DNA of 64,000 nucleotides, from contig JAGMES010000006.1 of assembly GCA_023128035.1 (NCBI GenBank), positions 5,318-69,317 on the forward strand, in the 5' to 3' direction. A program made the position numbers and the translations under genes. The notes beneath the pieces are model-generated. The model was not told where the DNA came from. It saw only the letters and a list, made by a program, of their open reading frames with translations, and searched no databases. Source of the stretch: Halanaerobiales bacterium. GTDB taxonomy: Bacteria > Bacillota_F > Halanaerobiia > DY22613. Every line of letters starts with the position of its first letter. Position 1 is the stretch's first letter. Positions 52,484 to 62,379 of this stretch are shown here, piece by piece.

Positions 52484-52957
52484 TCAACCTCTCATTTTTT
52501 CAGCTGCACACTTAATAGCTTCAACTATCTTCTCATAACCTGTGCATCGACACAGATTACCACTGATACCCTCACGTATTTCTTCATCTGTAGGGTTGGG
52601 ATTTTTGGTCAATAACGCTTTTGCAGACATAATCATACCAGGAGTACAATAACCACACTGTAAGGCTGAATTTTCAACAAAAGCTTCTTGAATTACATCT
52701 AATTCTCTTCCCTGTGCTAGACCCTCGACAGTAAATATCTCACTATCATCAACTTCAGGAGCCAGTACAAGACAGGAATTGACTGCTTTATTATTCATAA
52801 TCACAGTACAGGCACCACACTCACCACCACCACAACCACACTTGGTTCCTGTTAAACCTAACTTTTCTCTAAGCATCTCTAACAATGTCATATTAGCCGG
52901 AACTTCTAATTCCTTTTTCCTGCTATTAATAACAAAGGAGATTTTATAATTTTCCAT
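52484..52957 (-). CDS. xdhC: Xanthine dehydrogenase, 2Fe-2S subunit
   Basis: Small subunit of 157 residues with two 2Fe-2S clusters: plant-type ferredoxin loop CGCGGGECGACTVIMNNKAV (about 41-60) and the helical domain motifs QCGYCTPGMIMSAKALL (about 100) and SGNLCRCTGYEKIVEAI (about 130). It relays electrons from molybdenum to FAD. AAGGAGG precedes the ATG. It lies 13 nt upstream of the molybdenum subunit gene. Confidence 0.94.
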   Translation of the reverse strand: MENYKISFVINSRKKELEVPANMTLLEMLREKLGLTGTKCGCGGGECGACTVIMNNKAVNSCLVLAPEVDDSEIFTVEGLAQGRELDVIQEAFVENSALQCGYCTPGMIMSAKALLTKNPNPTDEEIREGISGNLCRCTGYEKIVEAIKCAAEKMRG

Positions 52958-52986
52958 GGAAAATCCTCCTTCTTATGCTCGAATAT

Positions 52987-53850
52987 TTACATTCCCAATA
53001 TTTCTTCAATTCCACGTTTTACTAAAACAGAAGAAATTTCATATCTATACTCTTTGGAAGCGCGAATATCAGAAATTGGTGAAATGTCGGTAAGTACAGT
53101 TTCTTTGACCTTCTCTAACAGTTCAGGAGTAATCTTTGCATTTTTTAATAAAGCTTCTGTATTTTTTGCCCGAACTGGAGTTGGCGCTACAGCAGCTAGA
53201 GCAATCCGCACCTCACTGATTTCGTTTTCATTTTTACCCAAAACCAAAACTGCAACACCGATACTTGATAGATCAACCGCCTTACGTCTGGCATGTTTGA
53301 AATATTTTCCCTCTGCATCCGTAATAGGAGGAATAATTACTTCTGTCACTATCTCTCCTGATTCAAGAACGGTAGATCCAGGGCCAGTAAAAAATTCACC
53401 AATTGGCACAACTCTTGTACCTTGAATGCCTTGAATTTTGACTTTAGCGTTATAAACTAATAAAGCTGGAGCGGTATCGGCAAGAGGGGAGGCATTGCAA
53501 ATATTACCAACTAAAGTACCCCTATTTCTAACCTGCAATGATCCAATCTCATGAGCGCCATCAGATAAAACAGAATAATATTTTTGAACAACCTCAGAAT
53601 TCGAAATCTCATTTAATGTTGCTGTTGCCCCGATGGTTAATCCTACAGTTTCATCATAATGAATTTTATTTAATTCTGGAATTTTTTTAATATCCACTAA
53701 ATACTCTGGTTTGATAACTCCATCACGCATTCTTACGACCACGTCAGTACCACCACATAATACTATAGCTCCTGGCCCATACTCAACAAGAAATTGACAC
53801 GCTTCCTCAACAGTTTTTGGAACTAAATATTGAAATTGAGCAAGTTTCAA
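52987..53850 (-). CDS. xdhB: Xanthine dehydrogenase, FAD subunit
   Basis: FAD-binding subunit of 287 residues (CoxM type). FAD pyrophosphate loop VLCGGTDVVVRMRDGVIKPE (about 32-51), IGATATLNEISNS (about 75) and GSLQVRNRGTLVGNICNASP with LADTAPAL (about 105-130), then the C-terminal CO-dehydrogenase flavoprotein domain. The start is TTG at 53850 behind GGAGGTGCCGAT. First gene of the three-gene operon; the 200-nt region upstream shows a TATAAT but no convincing -35. Confidence 0.92.
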   Translation of the reverse strand: MKLAQFQYLVPKTVEEACQFLVEYGPGAIVLCGGTDVVVRMRDGVIKPEYLVDIKKIPELNKIHYDETVGLTIGATATLNEISNSEVVQKYYSVLSDGAHEIGSLQVRNRGTLVGNICNASPLADTAPALLVYNAKVKIQGIQGTRVVPIGEFFTGPGSTVLESGEIVTEVIIPPITDAEGKYFKHARRKAVDLSSIGVAVLVLGKNENEISEVRIALAAVAPTPVRAKNTEALLKNAKITPELLEKVKETVLTDISPISDIRASKEYRYEISSVLVKRGIEEILGM

Positions 53851-54020
53851 ATCGGCACCTCCTATTTTTTAATCTTAGTACTTTTTAAAATATTCTGAAA
53901 ATTTAAAATGTGACCCTCCTCTAAAACACTCAAAGGAGAGCTCTTTTTAGTATTATAAAAAGATGGTTCTTTTCATAATTATTTCTTTTTTCTTTAAATC
54001 ATTCCCAATTACCTCTAGAT

Positions 54021-54058
54021 AAAGTATACAAATAACTTACATGTGATTTGTATACTTT
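54021..54058 (-). terminator. Hairpin after amylase gene
   Basis: Perfect 13-bp stem AAAGTATACAAAT/ATTTGTATACTTT overlapping the very end of the amylase gene region; the T run is weak, so it is only a probable terminator. Confidence 0.5.
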
Positions 54059-54059
54059 A

Positions 54060-55892
54060 TCATAATTCTAATAACACAGCACCTAGATTTGCTTCTAATC
54101 TAAGTTCAGCATCACCATCACTGTAGCTACCACCATTAAGAAGATCTTCAACCGCTCCTTTAATTCCCCATTCATCAAAAGGAATTGTTAATGTTTGAGG
54201 TTCATCACTATTATTAATTACAGTAAAAATTCTCTCTCCATTATATTCACGCTCAAAAACTAGAATTTTTCTTTTATCATCAGTATAAACAGTCTTATAT
54301 GTTCCAAGTTGCAAAGCTGGATGAGAGCGACGAATCTTGATCATCTGTTTATATAGACTTAGCAATTCATGATTCTGTTCCTCTGGATTCCAAATCATTG
54401 GGCGGCGACAATCTGGATCCTTTCTGCCTTCAATACCCACTTCATCACCATAGTAAATTGCAGGAGCACCTAGATATGTTAACTGAAAAATAATCATAGG
54501 CTTAAGCCGTTTTACCTCACCCTTTGCAAGTGTTAAAATCCTCTCCACATCATGAGTACTAACCATATTATAAAGAACATGGTTCACTGGCTCAGGATAA
54601 CGAGTTTGATCCATTCCCAATTCTTTCACAAAACGACTAGGGCGTTTCAAGCGTTTTATAAAATATTTGATAAGTAAATCACGATACTCGTAATTCATTG
54701 TTGAATCAAACTCTTTCTGATTAATCCACGGACTTGCATCACCCCAGATTTCACCAATGAGTAGTACTTCTGGGTCAATCTCTTTAACTGTTTGATATAA
54801 TTCTTTCCAAAAATCATGAGGTACCTCCGACGGTGCATCTAACCTGATTCCTTTTACACCCAAACTCATCCAATACTTAACCACCTCTAAAATATATGTC
54901 CTAACTTCAGAATTATCATAATTTAATACTGGTAAACTACTATAACCATGCCAACTTTGATAATTTCCATCTTGCAGATCAACTGGAAAACTATAAATAT
55001 CATACCAATCCACATATGGAGAGTCCTCACCATTTTTGATTATATCCTGAAAAGCCCAAAAACCAGATCCAGTATGATTGAAAACACCATCAATAATGAT
55101 ATAAATTCCTCGCTTCTTTGCCTCATCCACTAAATTTTTAAATAGTTCATTGGTTCCAAAATGAGGATCCACTTTCATATAATCAGAAGCATCATATTTA
55201 TGATTGGAGACAGATTCGTGAATAGGATTGAAGTATATCGCTTGAATACCTAAATCCTGTAAATAATCGAGCTGATCCAAAACTCCTTGCAAATCACCTC
55301 CGAAGAAATCTGCACCTCTCGCAGGGTTAGAAGGAAGTTGATCCCAACTCCGACTTTCTACGGGTGATCCATATACATCGTATTCCCCAAATTTCGGATC
55401 ATTAGTTAAGTCTCCATTATAAAAACGATCTGGAAAGAGCTGATAAATAACAGCACCTTTAGCCCAATTCGGGATTGCAAACGTTTGCATAGAAGCCATA
55501 GAAATATTATATGGCTGTATTTGATCTTTCTCACTAGTTACAGCATTCTGACCTAAATAAACTACTTCATTACCAGCAAAGATTTTAAAGAAATATGTAG
55601 ATGCTTCTTCTCTAGGCCTAAACTGCGTCTTATAAAAACTGTAAAAACTATTAACCGTATAAAACTCCATTGGTATTTCTAAACCGTCATCAAAAATCAA
55701 TTGAATAGCATCCACACCATCCCGTTGAACCTGAATCTTTAAATTAACTTCCTCACTTTCTGTCAAATAAGCAAATCTCACACTTTCTGGATTATGAAAA
55801 ATATGCTTGGCCTTTAACTCAACTGCGTTCGATGTTCCTGTCATCATAAACATAACTAACAAAAGTAACATTAAAATTCTTACTTTTTGCAA
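54060..55892 (-). CDS. Exported GH13 alpha-amylase/neopullulanase-like enzyme
   Basis: Glycoside hydrolase of 610 residues with a signal peptide (LMLLLLVMFMMTGTSNAVEL). An N-terminal beta-sandwich (CBM34-like, about 25-125) precedes the catalytic barrel: WAKGAVIYQLFPDRFYNGD (about 145), IIDGVFNHTGSGFWAF (region II-like), GVKGIRLDAPSEVPHDF (nucleophile Asp), LLIGEIWGDASPW (acid Glu) and MVSTHDVERIL (third carboxylate). A C-terminal beta domain ends at GAVLLEL. It should cut alpha-glucans or maltodextrins outside the inner membrane. Start is TTG after GGGAGG. No maltodextrin transporter is nearby. Confidence 0.92.
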   Translation of the reverse strand: MQKVRILMLLLLVMFMMTGTSNAVELKAKHIFHNPESVRFAYLTESEEVNLKIQVQRDGVDAIQLIFDDGLEIPMEFYTVNSFYSFYKTQFRPREEASTYFFKIFAGNEVVYLGQNAVTSEKDQIQPYNISMASMQTFAIPNWAKGAVIYQLFPDRFYNGDLTNDPKFGEYDVYGSPVESRSWDQLPSNPARGADFFGGDLQGVLDQLDYLQDLGIQAIYFNPIHESVSNHKYDASDYMKVDPHFGTNELFKNLVDEAKKRGIYIIIDGVFNHTGSGFWAFQDIIKNGEDSPYVDWYDIYSFPVDLQDGNYQSWHGYSSLPVLNYDNSEVRTYILEVVKYWMSLGVKGIRLDAPSEVPHDFWKELYQTVKEIDPEVLLIGEIWGDASPWINQKEFDSTMNYEYRDLLIKYFIKRLKRPSRFVKELGMDQTRYPEPVNHVLYNMVSTHDVERILTLAKGEVKRLKPMIIFQLTYLGAPAIYYGDEVGIEGRKDPDCRRPMIWNPEEQNHELLSLYKQMIKIRRSHPALQLGTYKTVYTDDKRKILVFEREYNGERIFTVINNSDEPQTLTIPFDEWGIKGAVEDLLNGGSYSDGDAELRLEANLGAVLLEL

Positions 55893-55977
55893 TATTGCAA
55901 CCTCCCTTATCTCTTCTTGATTTAATTATATCAGGCAATTTGTGGATGGTAAAGAGGATAACTTTGATAATATCAAT

Positions 55978-56020
55978 AAAGCCACTTTTTAGAAGTTATG
56001 TTTTCTAAAAAATGGCTTTT
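55978..56020 (-). terminator. Terminator of cobalamin operon
   Basis: Near-perfect stem AAAGCCACTTTTTAGAA against TTCTAAAAAATGGCTTT, 14 nt past the cbiK stop codon. Confidence 0.8.
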
Positions 56021-56033
56021 AACTCGGAAAATT

Positions 56034-56807
56034 TTACTTATAAACATTAATTCTATTTACAAAAGTTGTACCTATAAGTTCATTTTCTCCTAAACCTTTA
56101 AGGACACATTCAACTTCAAAACCTTCTGATTCTAAAACAGATTTCCACGAATCTTCTTCATCGCCTGCCATATCATTTTGAGCATGATCCCCTGCAACGA
56201 GCATCATTGGCATAAGCGTTAATTTTTTATAATCTCTTTCCTTTAAAATTGGTAATAAATCTTTGAGTTCAGGATAACCTTCAACATTACCAATAAAAAC
56301 ATGGCTCTTTTTATCATCAAATAATCTTTGTAATAAACTATAACAAGCATTAGCAAAGTGTTCAGTCCCATGTCCCATAAGCACTACAGCATGTTCATGA
56401 TCTCTTGTAGGCATTTGATGTTCTAGAGCCTCAATTACTTCATGATAATCTTCTATAGAATAAAGTAATGGATGACCTAATGTAATATTAATCTCCTTTT
56501 TATGCTTAATCATCGCTACAGCTAATTTAACTTTTTCATATTCCAATCCAGGGATAATATGAAGCGGTTGAACAATGATTTCCTTAAATCCATCTTCAAC
56601 CATTCTATTGAGTGCATCCATCGTGGTATCAATATGTAAACCATCTCGTTCTTTTAATTTCTTAATAATCATATTTGAAGTAAATGCTCTTCTTACTTCA
56701 TACTCTTTAAATGTTTCCTTTACCTTTTCTTCAATACTTTCAATACATCTTTTTCTTGTTTCTTCATAGCTTGTTCCAAAGCTAACAACTAATATCCCTT
56801 TTTTCAT
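56034..56807 (-). CDS. cbiK: Anaerobic cobaltochelatase CbiK
   Basis: Inserts Co2+ into sirohydrochlorin (or its precorrin form) in the anaerobic B12 pathway; ATP-independent. Length 257 residues. Family motifs GILVVSFGTSYEETRKRCIE (about 4-23), QPLHIIPGLEYEK (about 100) and the two metal-binding His regions VVLMGHGTEHFANA (about 143) and LVAGDHAQNDMAGD (about 206). No signal peptide, unlike exported relatives. AGGAGG precedes the ATG; last gene of the riboswitch-controlled operon, 47 nt after cobN. The other corrin-ring genes are not in the window. Confidence 0.93.
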   Translation of the reverse strand: MKKGILVVSFGTSYEETRKRCIESIEEKVKETFKEYEVRRAFTSNMIIKKLKERDGLHIDTTMDALNRMVEDGFKEIIVQPLHIIPGLEYEKVKLAVAMIKHKKEINITLGHPLLYSIEDYHEVIEALEHQMPTRDHEHAVVLMGHGTEHFANACYSLLQRLFDDKKSHVFIGNVEGYPELKDLLPILKERDYKKLTLMPMMLVAGDHAQNDMAGDEEDSWKSVLESEGFEVECVLKGLGENELIGTTFVNRINVYK

Positions 56808-56853
56808 CGTAATTCCTCCTTAATCATCTAATACTCCATATAGCAATATTTTT

Positions 56854-59800
56854 CTAATTGTTACCTTCAATTTCACCTTCAATTTCCAAATATACTTGTC
56901 TTAATTGATTGATTTCTTCTTCGGTTGCATTCCAGTATCCTCTTTGATGGTATTCAAACATGGATTCAAGAATATTGTTATAGGCCCACCTATTATTATC
57001 CATCATACGTCGTTTCATTTCTTCATCTAAAACATACGTTTCAAGTAAATTACTATAAATCCACTCTTCTACTTTATTTGTCGTCGCAGCCAGGCCTAAA
57101 ATATTCTCAAAGCGCTGTTGGATTTTTTGTACACCGTGGTATTTATGTTCAAGCATTCCATCAATCCATTTTGGATTAAGAAGTCTTGTTCTAACACCTC
57201 GTTCAATAGATTTATTGACACTTTCAGTTTCAATTTTTTCTCCTGTCGTATCACTAATAAAGACTTCTGCTTTTTTACCCTTTGCCATTTCAATAGATTT
57301 TGATAATCCACCAAAATATTCATAATAGTGGTCTAAATCTGTCACTTCATATTCATGATTACTTCTTATCTGAGAAACAATATCCACCACTTGCAAATTT
57401 TTATTTAACAGTTCTTCAGATTCATAACCGCGATAATTCTTACTATAAACATGCTTTAAACTTTTAATATACATTTCTCCAATTTGTTCTTCATCAGTCC
57501 AATTCTTCGTTTCGATTAGTTTCGATATACCTGTCCCATATTCACCCGCAACTGGACCAAACAACCTCGAATAAGAAAACTCTTTTGCCTGTTCTTCTTC
57601 ATACCCTTCCTCAATTAAACTCTTGAATATTTTTTTAGCATTTGCCTTGAAATAATTATCTTCATCGCTTTCTTCTAACTCTGCGATTTCTTTGAAAATT
57701 CTATTAAAACCTTCAACTAAGTTCGGGAACATATCTCTAAAAAATCCACACATATTAATCGTAATATCAATTCTCGGTCGTCCAAGTTCCTCCAGTGGAA
57801 TAATTTCATACTCTGGTTCAAAACGATTCCCACTCGTTTTAACCTTCACGCCCAAATAACTAAAAATTTGTCCAACGGTTTCTCCTTGAGTTCTTGATGT
57901 TTCAAGCCCCCAAAGAATAATAGCAACACTTTTTGGATATTCTCCTTTTTCTTCTGTATATTTTTTTATTGTATTATTTGAAATTTCTGCTCCTCTAGTA
58001 TAAGCTGCCTCTGTTGGAACTAAAGTTGGATCAAACTGAAATAAGTTACTTCCTGATGGCAGTACTTCTGGGCTTCTAATGATATCTCCAGCAAGTCTCA
58101 TATTAATATATTCTCCGTCCAACCCAGTAAGCAATCCTTTTAATTCATTATTGTCTCTACTTGTTTCAAAACAACGAAGACCAAACTCAATAGATTGTAT
58201 AAACTCATCCTTGATTTCATCATCTTTATATGTATAAAAATCAAACGTTCTTTTGAGCATATAGTGATCAATATATTCTTTTACTTTAACATCTAAAATT
58301 CTTGAATTTTCAACATCATTCTTATTTAAAATAATATCATAATCTAACCCTTCATTTTCAGCTATTAGTCGTCTCAAAGATTTAATACTTCCTCGATCAT
58401 ATCTAAGGATGAACTTCATATAATCAATGGACTCCTCTTCTGTGTAGCTTTCGCCAAAAATATGTAACCCATAAGGGATTAGCGACCTTTTCATGCGATA
58501 AAGCTCTTTTTCGATTCCAGCAAAATCATCAACCTCTAAATTTAAAACCTTTGCTTTTTCCTTAATAATCTTTTCAAGAACTTTAAGTCTATTGGGGTCT
58601 ACTCGTTTTGCTTCCGCATATTCATTTAGAATCGTCTCTAAATTCAAGTAATCTCCATAGAGTTCCCCTTCTTTAAAGGTTGGTGGTTGATAACTAACAA
58701 GCGCTGCATGAGTTCTTCTCTTAGCAATCATCGCTTCAGAAGGATTACCACAATAATATAAATATAAATGAGGGATATCAAAAACAAGCTTATCTGGGAA
58801 ACAATCTCCCGACATACCACATTCTTTTCCTTTTAAAAACTCTATGGTTCCATGAGTTCCTACATGGATGATAACATCTGCGTTAAACTCATCTCTCAAC
58901 CATTTATAATAAGCAATATATTGATGGTGAGGTAAAAGTTCTTTATCATGATAAACTTTATCTGGATTTTCATGAATGCCTCTCGAAGGTTGAAGTCCAA
59001 TAAACACATTACCATTAATTAGACCAGGTGTTAAAAAATCTTCATCTTCACTCATTACAGTTCCTGGTGCTTTACCCCACTGCTTAACCATTTCATTTTT
59101 GTACTTTTCGGAATTTAAGAAAGCTTCATAATTCCCTTTGTGATATTTAATCATAGCATCATTACTCTCTAGCCACTTTCCAGAATTCATAATACCACGA
59201 GTAAATGTATCCATTAGTTCTTGTGCTCCCATTGATTCAATGGTAAAATCATTGTGATTTAAAAACTTAGTAATACTACTAATGGATTCAAAAGTATCTA
59301 AAAATGCTCCACCAAATAATCCTGCCTCACTCGGCGGATAATTATAACAAATAATAGCAACTCTTTTATCTTTATTTTGTTTTTTTCTTAGCTCCATCCA
59401 ATTCAAAACTCTAGAAATAAGTTTATCTACTCTTTCATCTATTAAATCAATTTTATTTATTTCAAGATCAAATTCATGATTATAATTTTCTTCTACAAGA
59501 GCCCCAACTAAAATATTTTCAATACAACCATCCAATTCAGGTAACATTAAAGTTACCAAAAACTCTGATGAATTTAACCCCTCTTTTGAATTTTGCCACT
59601 CGCTGATCTTTCTTCTCGTCATAAAAAACGGGTGAATAATTGGTATCTTTAGCTTTTCTAACATATTTACGACACCCTCTGCATCTCCACCCATAGGGCC
59701 TGCTCCTAGTCGAAACGGCATAAAATTAATAATTAAATCCACTTTTCCATATGCTCCACTAGAAAGCAAATCATTAATCATACTTTGTTTTCTAGCCGTA

Positions 59801-60585
59801 GCTTTTGCAAAAGCAATAGGTAATACATTCACATGCTTTTCAAATTTTGAAACAATTCCTGCAACTGCTGTAGCAGTATGGTTGGGATAACTATTGCCAG
59901 AATATAAAACCGCTACTGTTCCCTTTTCACTATCATAGAAATGATCTTTAACATAGTCATCATAATCTTCATAATACTTTTTAGTTTTAGGATCACAAAT
60001 ACCGATTTCTTTTTTTTCTATTGGTTCTTCTGCTTTTGGAACTTCTTTCAATCCTCCATAGGTTCTAAGTAGCATAAAGAGCATATTTTTTATATCCTCA
60101 TAAGATGCATTTCTAAAATACTTCCCTATATGGATATAATTTTTCATATCTCTAAACTTACCAAAAGGCATTATTTTTCCCATTTTTTCAGCCATTTCCA
60201 TCATCTTCATCATATCTTCTGGCTTTATACTTTTGCCTTCTGATTTTTTTCCCATACCCATCTCTTTCATTGTATAGCTACCTAGCTTCGTCAATTTATT
60301 TAATCCTTTTCGACCGCCAATCGGTACAATATTTCCTTTACATTGACTACACGCCTTAACAATACTTTCAGAAAGATCGTAAGGTGCTCCCATCAAATCA
60401 ACAATGACCATATCTGCATCAATAATATTTCCAACTAACTCATCTTTCTTATTTTTTTCTACCGTATTCCCAACATAAAATAATTTCAATTCAAACTGAT
60501 CAGAGTATTTAGTCTTCACTTCATGACTTGCTTTTATAAGATATTTTAGAATAAGTCCAGATACAGAAACAACAACAATTTTCAT
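56854..60585 (-). CDS. cobN: CobN-type cobaltochelatase large subunit
   Basis: Large cytoplasmic protein of about 1243 residues of the CobN/BchH family. Recognisable blocks: GTVAVLYSGNSYPNH (about 228), VAIICYNYPPSEAG (about 408), NADVIIHVGTHGTIEFLKGK (about 577), YLYYCGNPSEAMIAKRRTHA (about 620) and VAIILWGLETSRTQGETVGQ (about 890). CobN normally works with CobS and CobT, or with ChlI/ChlD AAA proteins, in aerobic cobalt insertion; none are here, while an anaerobic chelatase gene follows directly. Its role may be in corrinoid or metal handling linked to the transporter. ATG at 60585 has GGAG at better spacing than GTG 60594. Confidence 0.9.
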   Translation of the reverse strand: MKIVVVSVSGLILKYLIKASHEVKTKYSDQFELKLFYVGNTVEKNKKDELVGNIIDADMVIVDLMGAPYDLSESIVKACSQCKGNIVPIGGRKGLNKLTKLGSYTMKEMGMGKKSEGKSIKPEDMMKMMEMAEKMGKIMPFGKFRDMKNYIHIGKYFRNASYEDIKNMLFMLLRTYGGLKEVPKAEEPIEKKEIGICDPKTKKYYEDYDDYVKDHFYDSEKGTVAVLYSGNSYPNHTATAVAGIVSKFEKHVNVLPIAFAKATARKQSMINDLLSSGAYGKVDLIINFMPFRLGAGPMGGDAEGVVNMLEKLKIPIIHPFFMTRRKISEWQNSKEGLNSSEFLVTLMLPELDGCIENILVGALVEENYNHEFDLEINKIDLIDERVDKLISRVLNWMELRKKQNKDKRVAIICYNYPPSEAGLFGGAFLDTFESISSITKFLNHNDFTIESMGAQELMDTFTRGIMNSGKWLESNDAMIKYHKGNYEAFLNSEKYKNEMVKQWGKAPGTVMSEDEDFLTPGLINGNVFIGLQPSRGIHENPDKVYHDKELLPHHQYIAYYKWLRDEFNADVIIHVGTHGTIEFLKGKECGMSGDCFPDKLVFDIPHLYLYYCGNPSEAMIAKRRTHAALVSYQPPTFKEGELYGDYLNLETILNEYAEAKRVDPNRLKVLEKIIKEKAKVLNLEVDDFAGIEKELYRMKRSLIPYGLHIFGESYTEEESIDYMKFILRYDRGSIKSLRRLIAENEGLDYDIILNKNDVENSRILDVKVKEYIDHYMLKRTFDFYTYKDDEIKDEFIQSIEFGLRCFETSRDNNELKGLLTGLDGEYINMRLAGDIIRSPEVLPSGSNLFQFDPTLVPTEAAYTRGAEISNNTIKKYTEEKGEYPKSVAIILWGLETSRTQGETVGQIFSYLGVKVKTSGNRFEPEYEIIPLEELGRPRIDITINMCGFFRDMFPNLVEGFNRIFKEIAELEESDEDNYFKANAKKIFKSLIEEGYEEEQAKEFSYSRLFGPVAGEYGTGISKLIETKNWTDEEQIGEMYIKSLKHVYSKNYRGYESEELLNKNLQVVDIVSQIRSNHEYEVTDLDHYYEYFGGLSKSIEMAKGKKAEVFISDTTGEKIETESVNKSIERGVRTRLLNPKWIDGMLEHKYHGVQKIQQRFENILGLAATTNKVEEWIYSNLLETYVLDEEMKRRMMDNNRWAYNNILESMFEYHQRGYWNATEEEINQLRQVYLEIEGEIEGNN

Positions 60586-60596
60586 TTCATCCACTC

Positions 60597-61391
60597 CTAA
60601 ACAACAGACTTTGCATAGTATATTGATCGCTCTAATTCATGATGATCAACCTCAGTTGCATTAATCCTAAAAACACTTTTTAAAATTTCATGATCAATAA
60701 CAGAATCTACATTACCCTCTGCAACAACCTGTCCATTATTTATTACTATTATTTCATCTGAATATCTTATTGCTTGATTTATGTCATGTAACACCATCAC
60801 AACGGTAAGTTGATCATTGATATTCAAGCTTTTTATTAATTCTAATAATTCTAATTGATGACACATATCTAAATATGTTGTTGGCTCATCAAGTAATAAT
60901 ACCTTTGGCTTTTGAGCCAACGCCATTGCAATCCACACTCTTTGTTTTTCACCACCAGAAAGCGTACTCATCTTTCTATTTTCATATTCTTTAACTCCCG
61001 TTCGATTTAGTGCCCAATCAATAATTTCAGTATCTTCTTTAGTGCCACCACTCATCCAATTTGTATAGGCATAACGACCATAACTAACAAGTTCTCTTAC
61101 ACTTATATCAGTTGGACACACATAATGCTGAGATAATACTGCTATTTCTCTGGCATATTCTTTTGATTTGATTTTTGAAATATTTTTTCCTTCAAATGAA
61201 ATTTTTCCCTTCTTTATCTTTGTATTTTTCGATATGGCTTTGATAATTGTACTTTTTCCAGAACCATTAGGCCCAATAATTGATACCATTTTCCCTTTTT
61301 TAATACTCAAACTTAAATCTTCTAAGATTATTTTTTCACCATAAGCAACTTTAATTTTATCAATCATTATAATATTAGTATCTCTACCCAT
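60597..61391 (-). CDS. Corrinoid/siderophore-type ABC transporter ATPase
   Basis: FecE/BtuD-type ATP-binding protein of 264 residues. Walker A GPNGSGKST near 38, signature LSGGEKQRVWIAMALAQKP near 142, Walker B VLLLDEPTTYLD near 163 and switch His in VMVLHDINQAIRYSD near 195. It energises the permease encoded just upstream; its start is 1 nt past the permease stop. Located under a cobalamin riboswitch, so corrinoid or cobalt-complex import is the likely task. Confidence 0.93.
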   Translation of the reverse strand: MGRDTNIIMIDKIKVAYGEKIILEDLSLSIKKGKMVSIIGPNGSGKSTIIKAISKNTKIKKGKISFEGKNISKIKSKEYAREIAVLSQHYVCPTDISVRELVSYGRYAYTNWMSGGTKEDTEIIDWALNRTGVKEYENRKMSTLSGGEKQRVWIAMALAQKPKVLLLDEPTTYLDMCHQLELLELIKSLNINDQLTVVMVLHDINQAIRYSDEIIVINNGQVVAEGNVDSVIDHEILKSVFRINATEVDHHELERSIYYAKSVV

Positions 61392-61392
61392 C

Positions 61393-62379
61393 TTAAGCTC
61401 TCCTCAATAAATATAAAAAGAAAGGTGTGCCAAGCACTGCCATAACAATACCTACTGGAATTTCTATTGGATCAAAAGCCATTCGTGCAAATGTATCACA
61501 AAAAATAACGATACAAGCACCTAAAAACGCTGATGCAGGAAACAAATATTTATAATTTGATCCAACAATCATTCTTGCAGTATGGGGTACAATTAGCCCA
61601 ACAAATCCAAGTAATCCCACCACTGATACAGCACTAGCTGCAAGTAATGCTGCAATCGCAGTAAGTCCTATGCGAACTCTTTCAACATTTAAACCTAATC
61701 CTCTTGCTACATCATCTCCCAGCACAAGAATATTAAGTTTATTTGCCATTATTAAAGCTAAAAAAAGACCAATAATAGTATATGGTAAAATAATTTCTAC
61801 TTGTGGCCAACTCCTTGTAGAAAGACCACCTGCCATAAACATCAACGCCCCATGTACTTTTTCACTATTAAAAATCATAAGACCAGAAATACCTGCTCCA
61901 AAAAATGATGCAACCGCAACCCCTGCAAGTATCACGCGCATAGGTTGGATACCATTTTTCCATGCCAATATATATATAAGCATTGATGCAAACATTGCAC
62001 CAATAAACGATACAGGTGCAAGTAAAAACTGATACTCTGGAAAAACAATTAATAAACAAATACCTGCTAACCCCGCACCTGCAGATATTCCAATAATCCC
62101 GGGATCTGCCAAGGGGTTTCTCATAACCCCTTGTAAAATCCCACCAGCAAGCGCTAGATTTATTCCGACTAGTCCTGCGACAATCGTTCTTGGAATTCTT
62201 ATATTCCAAATAACCAATCTATTAGCATTCATTTCATTACTCATAATAGCTTTAATTATATCAGAAACACTAATATCCATTGCACCATAAATGTTACTAA
62301 CAAAAAAACCTACTACCACCATGGCTGCAAAGAAAACAATTACAGATATCCTCCAATGACTACTCTTAGTTAGTTCCAT
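61393..62379 (-). CDS. FecCD-family ABC permease
   Basis: Membrane permease of about 328 residues with ten hydrophobic segments. FecCD motifs: NIRIPRTIVAGLVGINLALA (about 60), GGILQGVMRNPLADPGIIGI (about 80) and GLIVPHTARMIVGSNYKYLF (about 250), the last near the coupling helix. ATG at 62379 is preceded by AGAGGT and overlaps the binding-protein gene by 14 nt; the farther in-frame start at 62421 would overlap more and lacks a ribosome site. Confidence 0.93.
   Translation of the reverse strand: MELTKSSHWRISVIVFFAAMVVVGFFVSNIYGAMDISVSDIIKAIMSNEMNANRLVIWNIRIPRTIVAGLVGINLALAGGILQGVMRNPLADPGIIGISAGAGLAGICLLIVFPEYQFLLAPVSFIGAMFASMLIYILAWKNGIQPMRVILAGVAVASFFGAGISGLMIFNSEKVHGALMFMAGGLSTRSWPQVEIILPYTIIGLFLALIMANKLNILVLGDDVARGLGLNVERVRIGLTAIAALLAASAVSVVGLLGFVGLIVPHTARMIVGSNYKYLFPASAFLGACIVIFCDTFARMAFDPIEIPVGIVMAVLGTPFFLYLLRRA

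Noticed and set aside
56854..60585. Magnesium chelatase BchH/ChlH for chlorophyll.
   Set aside because: No other photosynthesis genes are present; the cobalamin riboswitch and cbiK point to cobalt/corrin metabolism.
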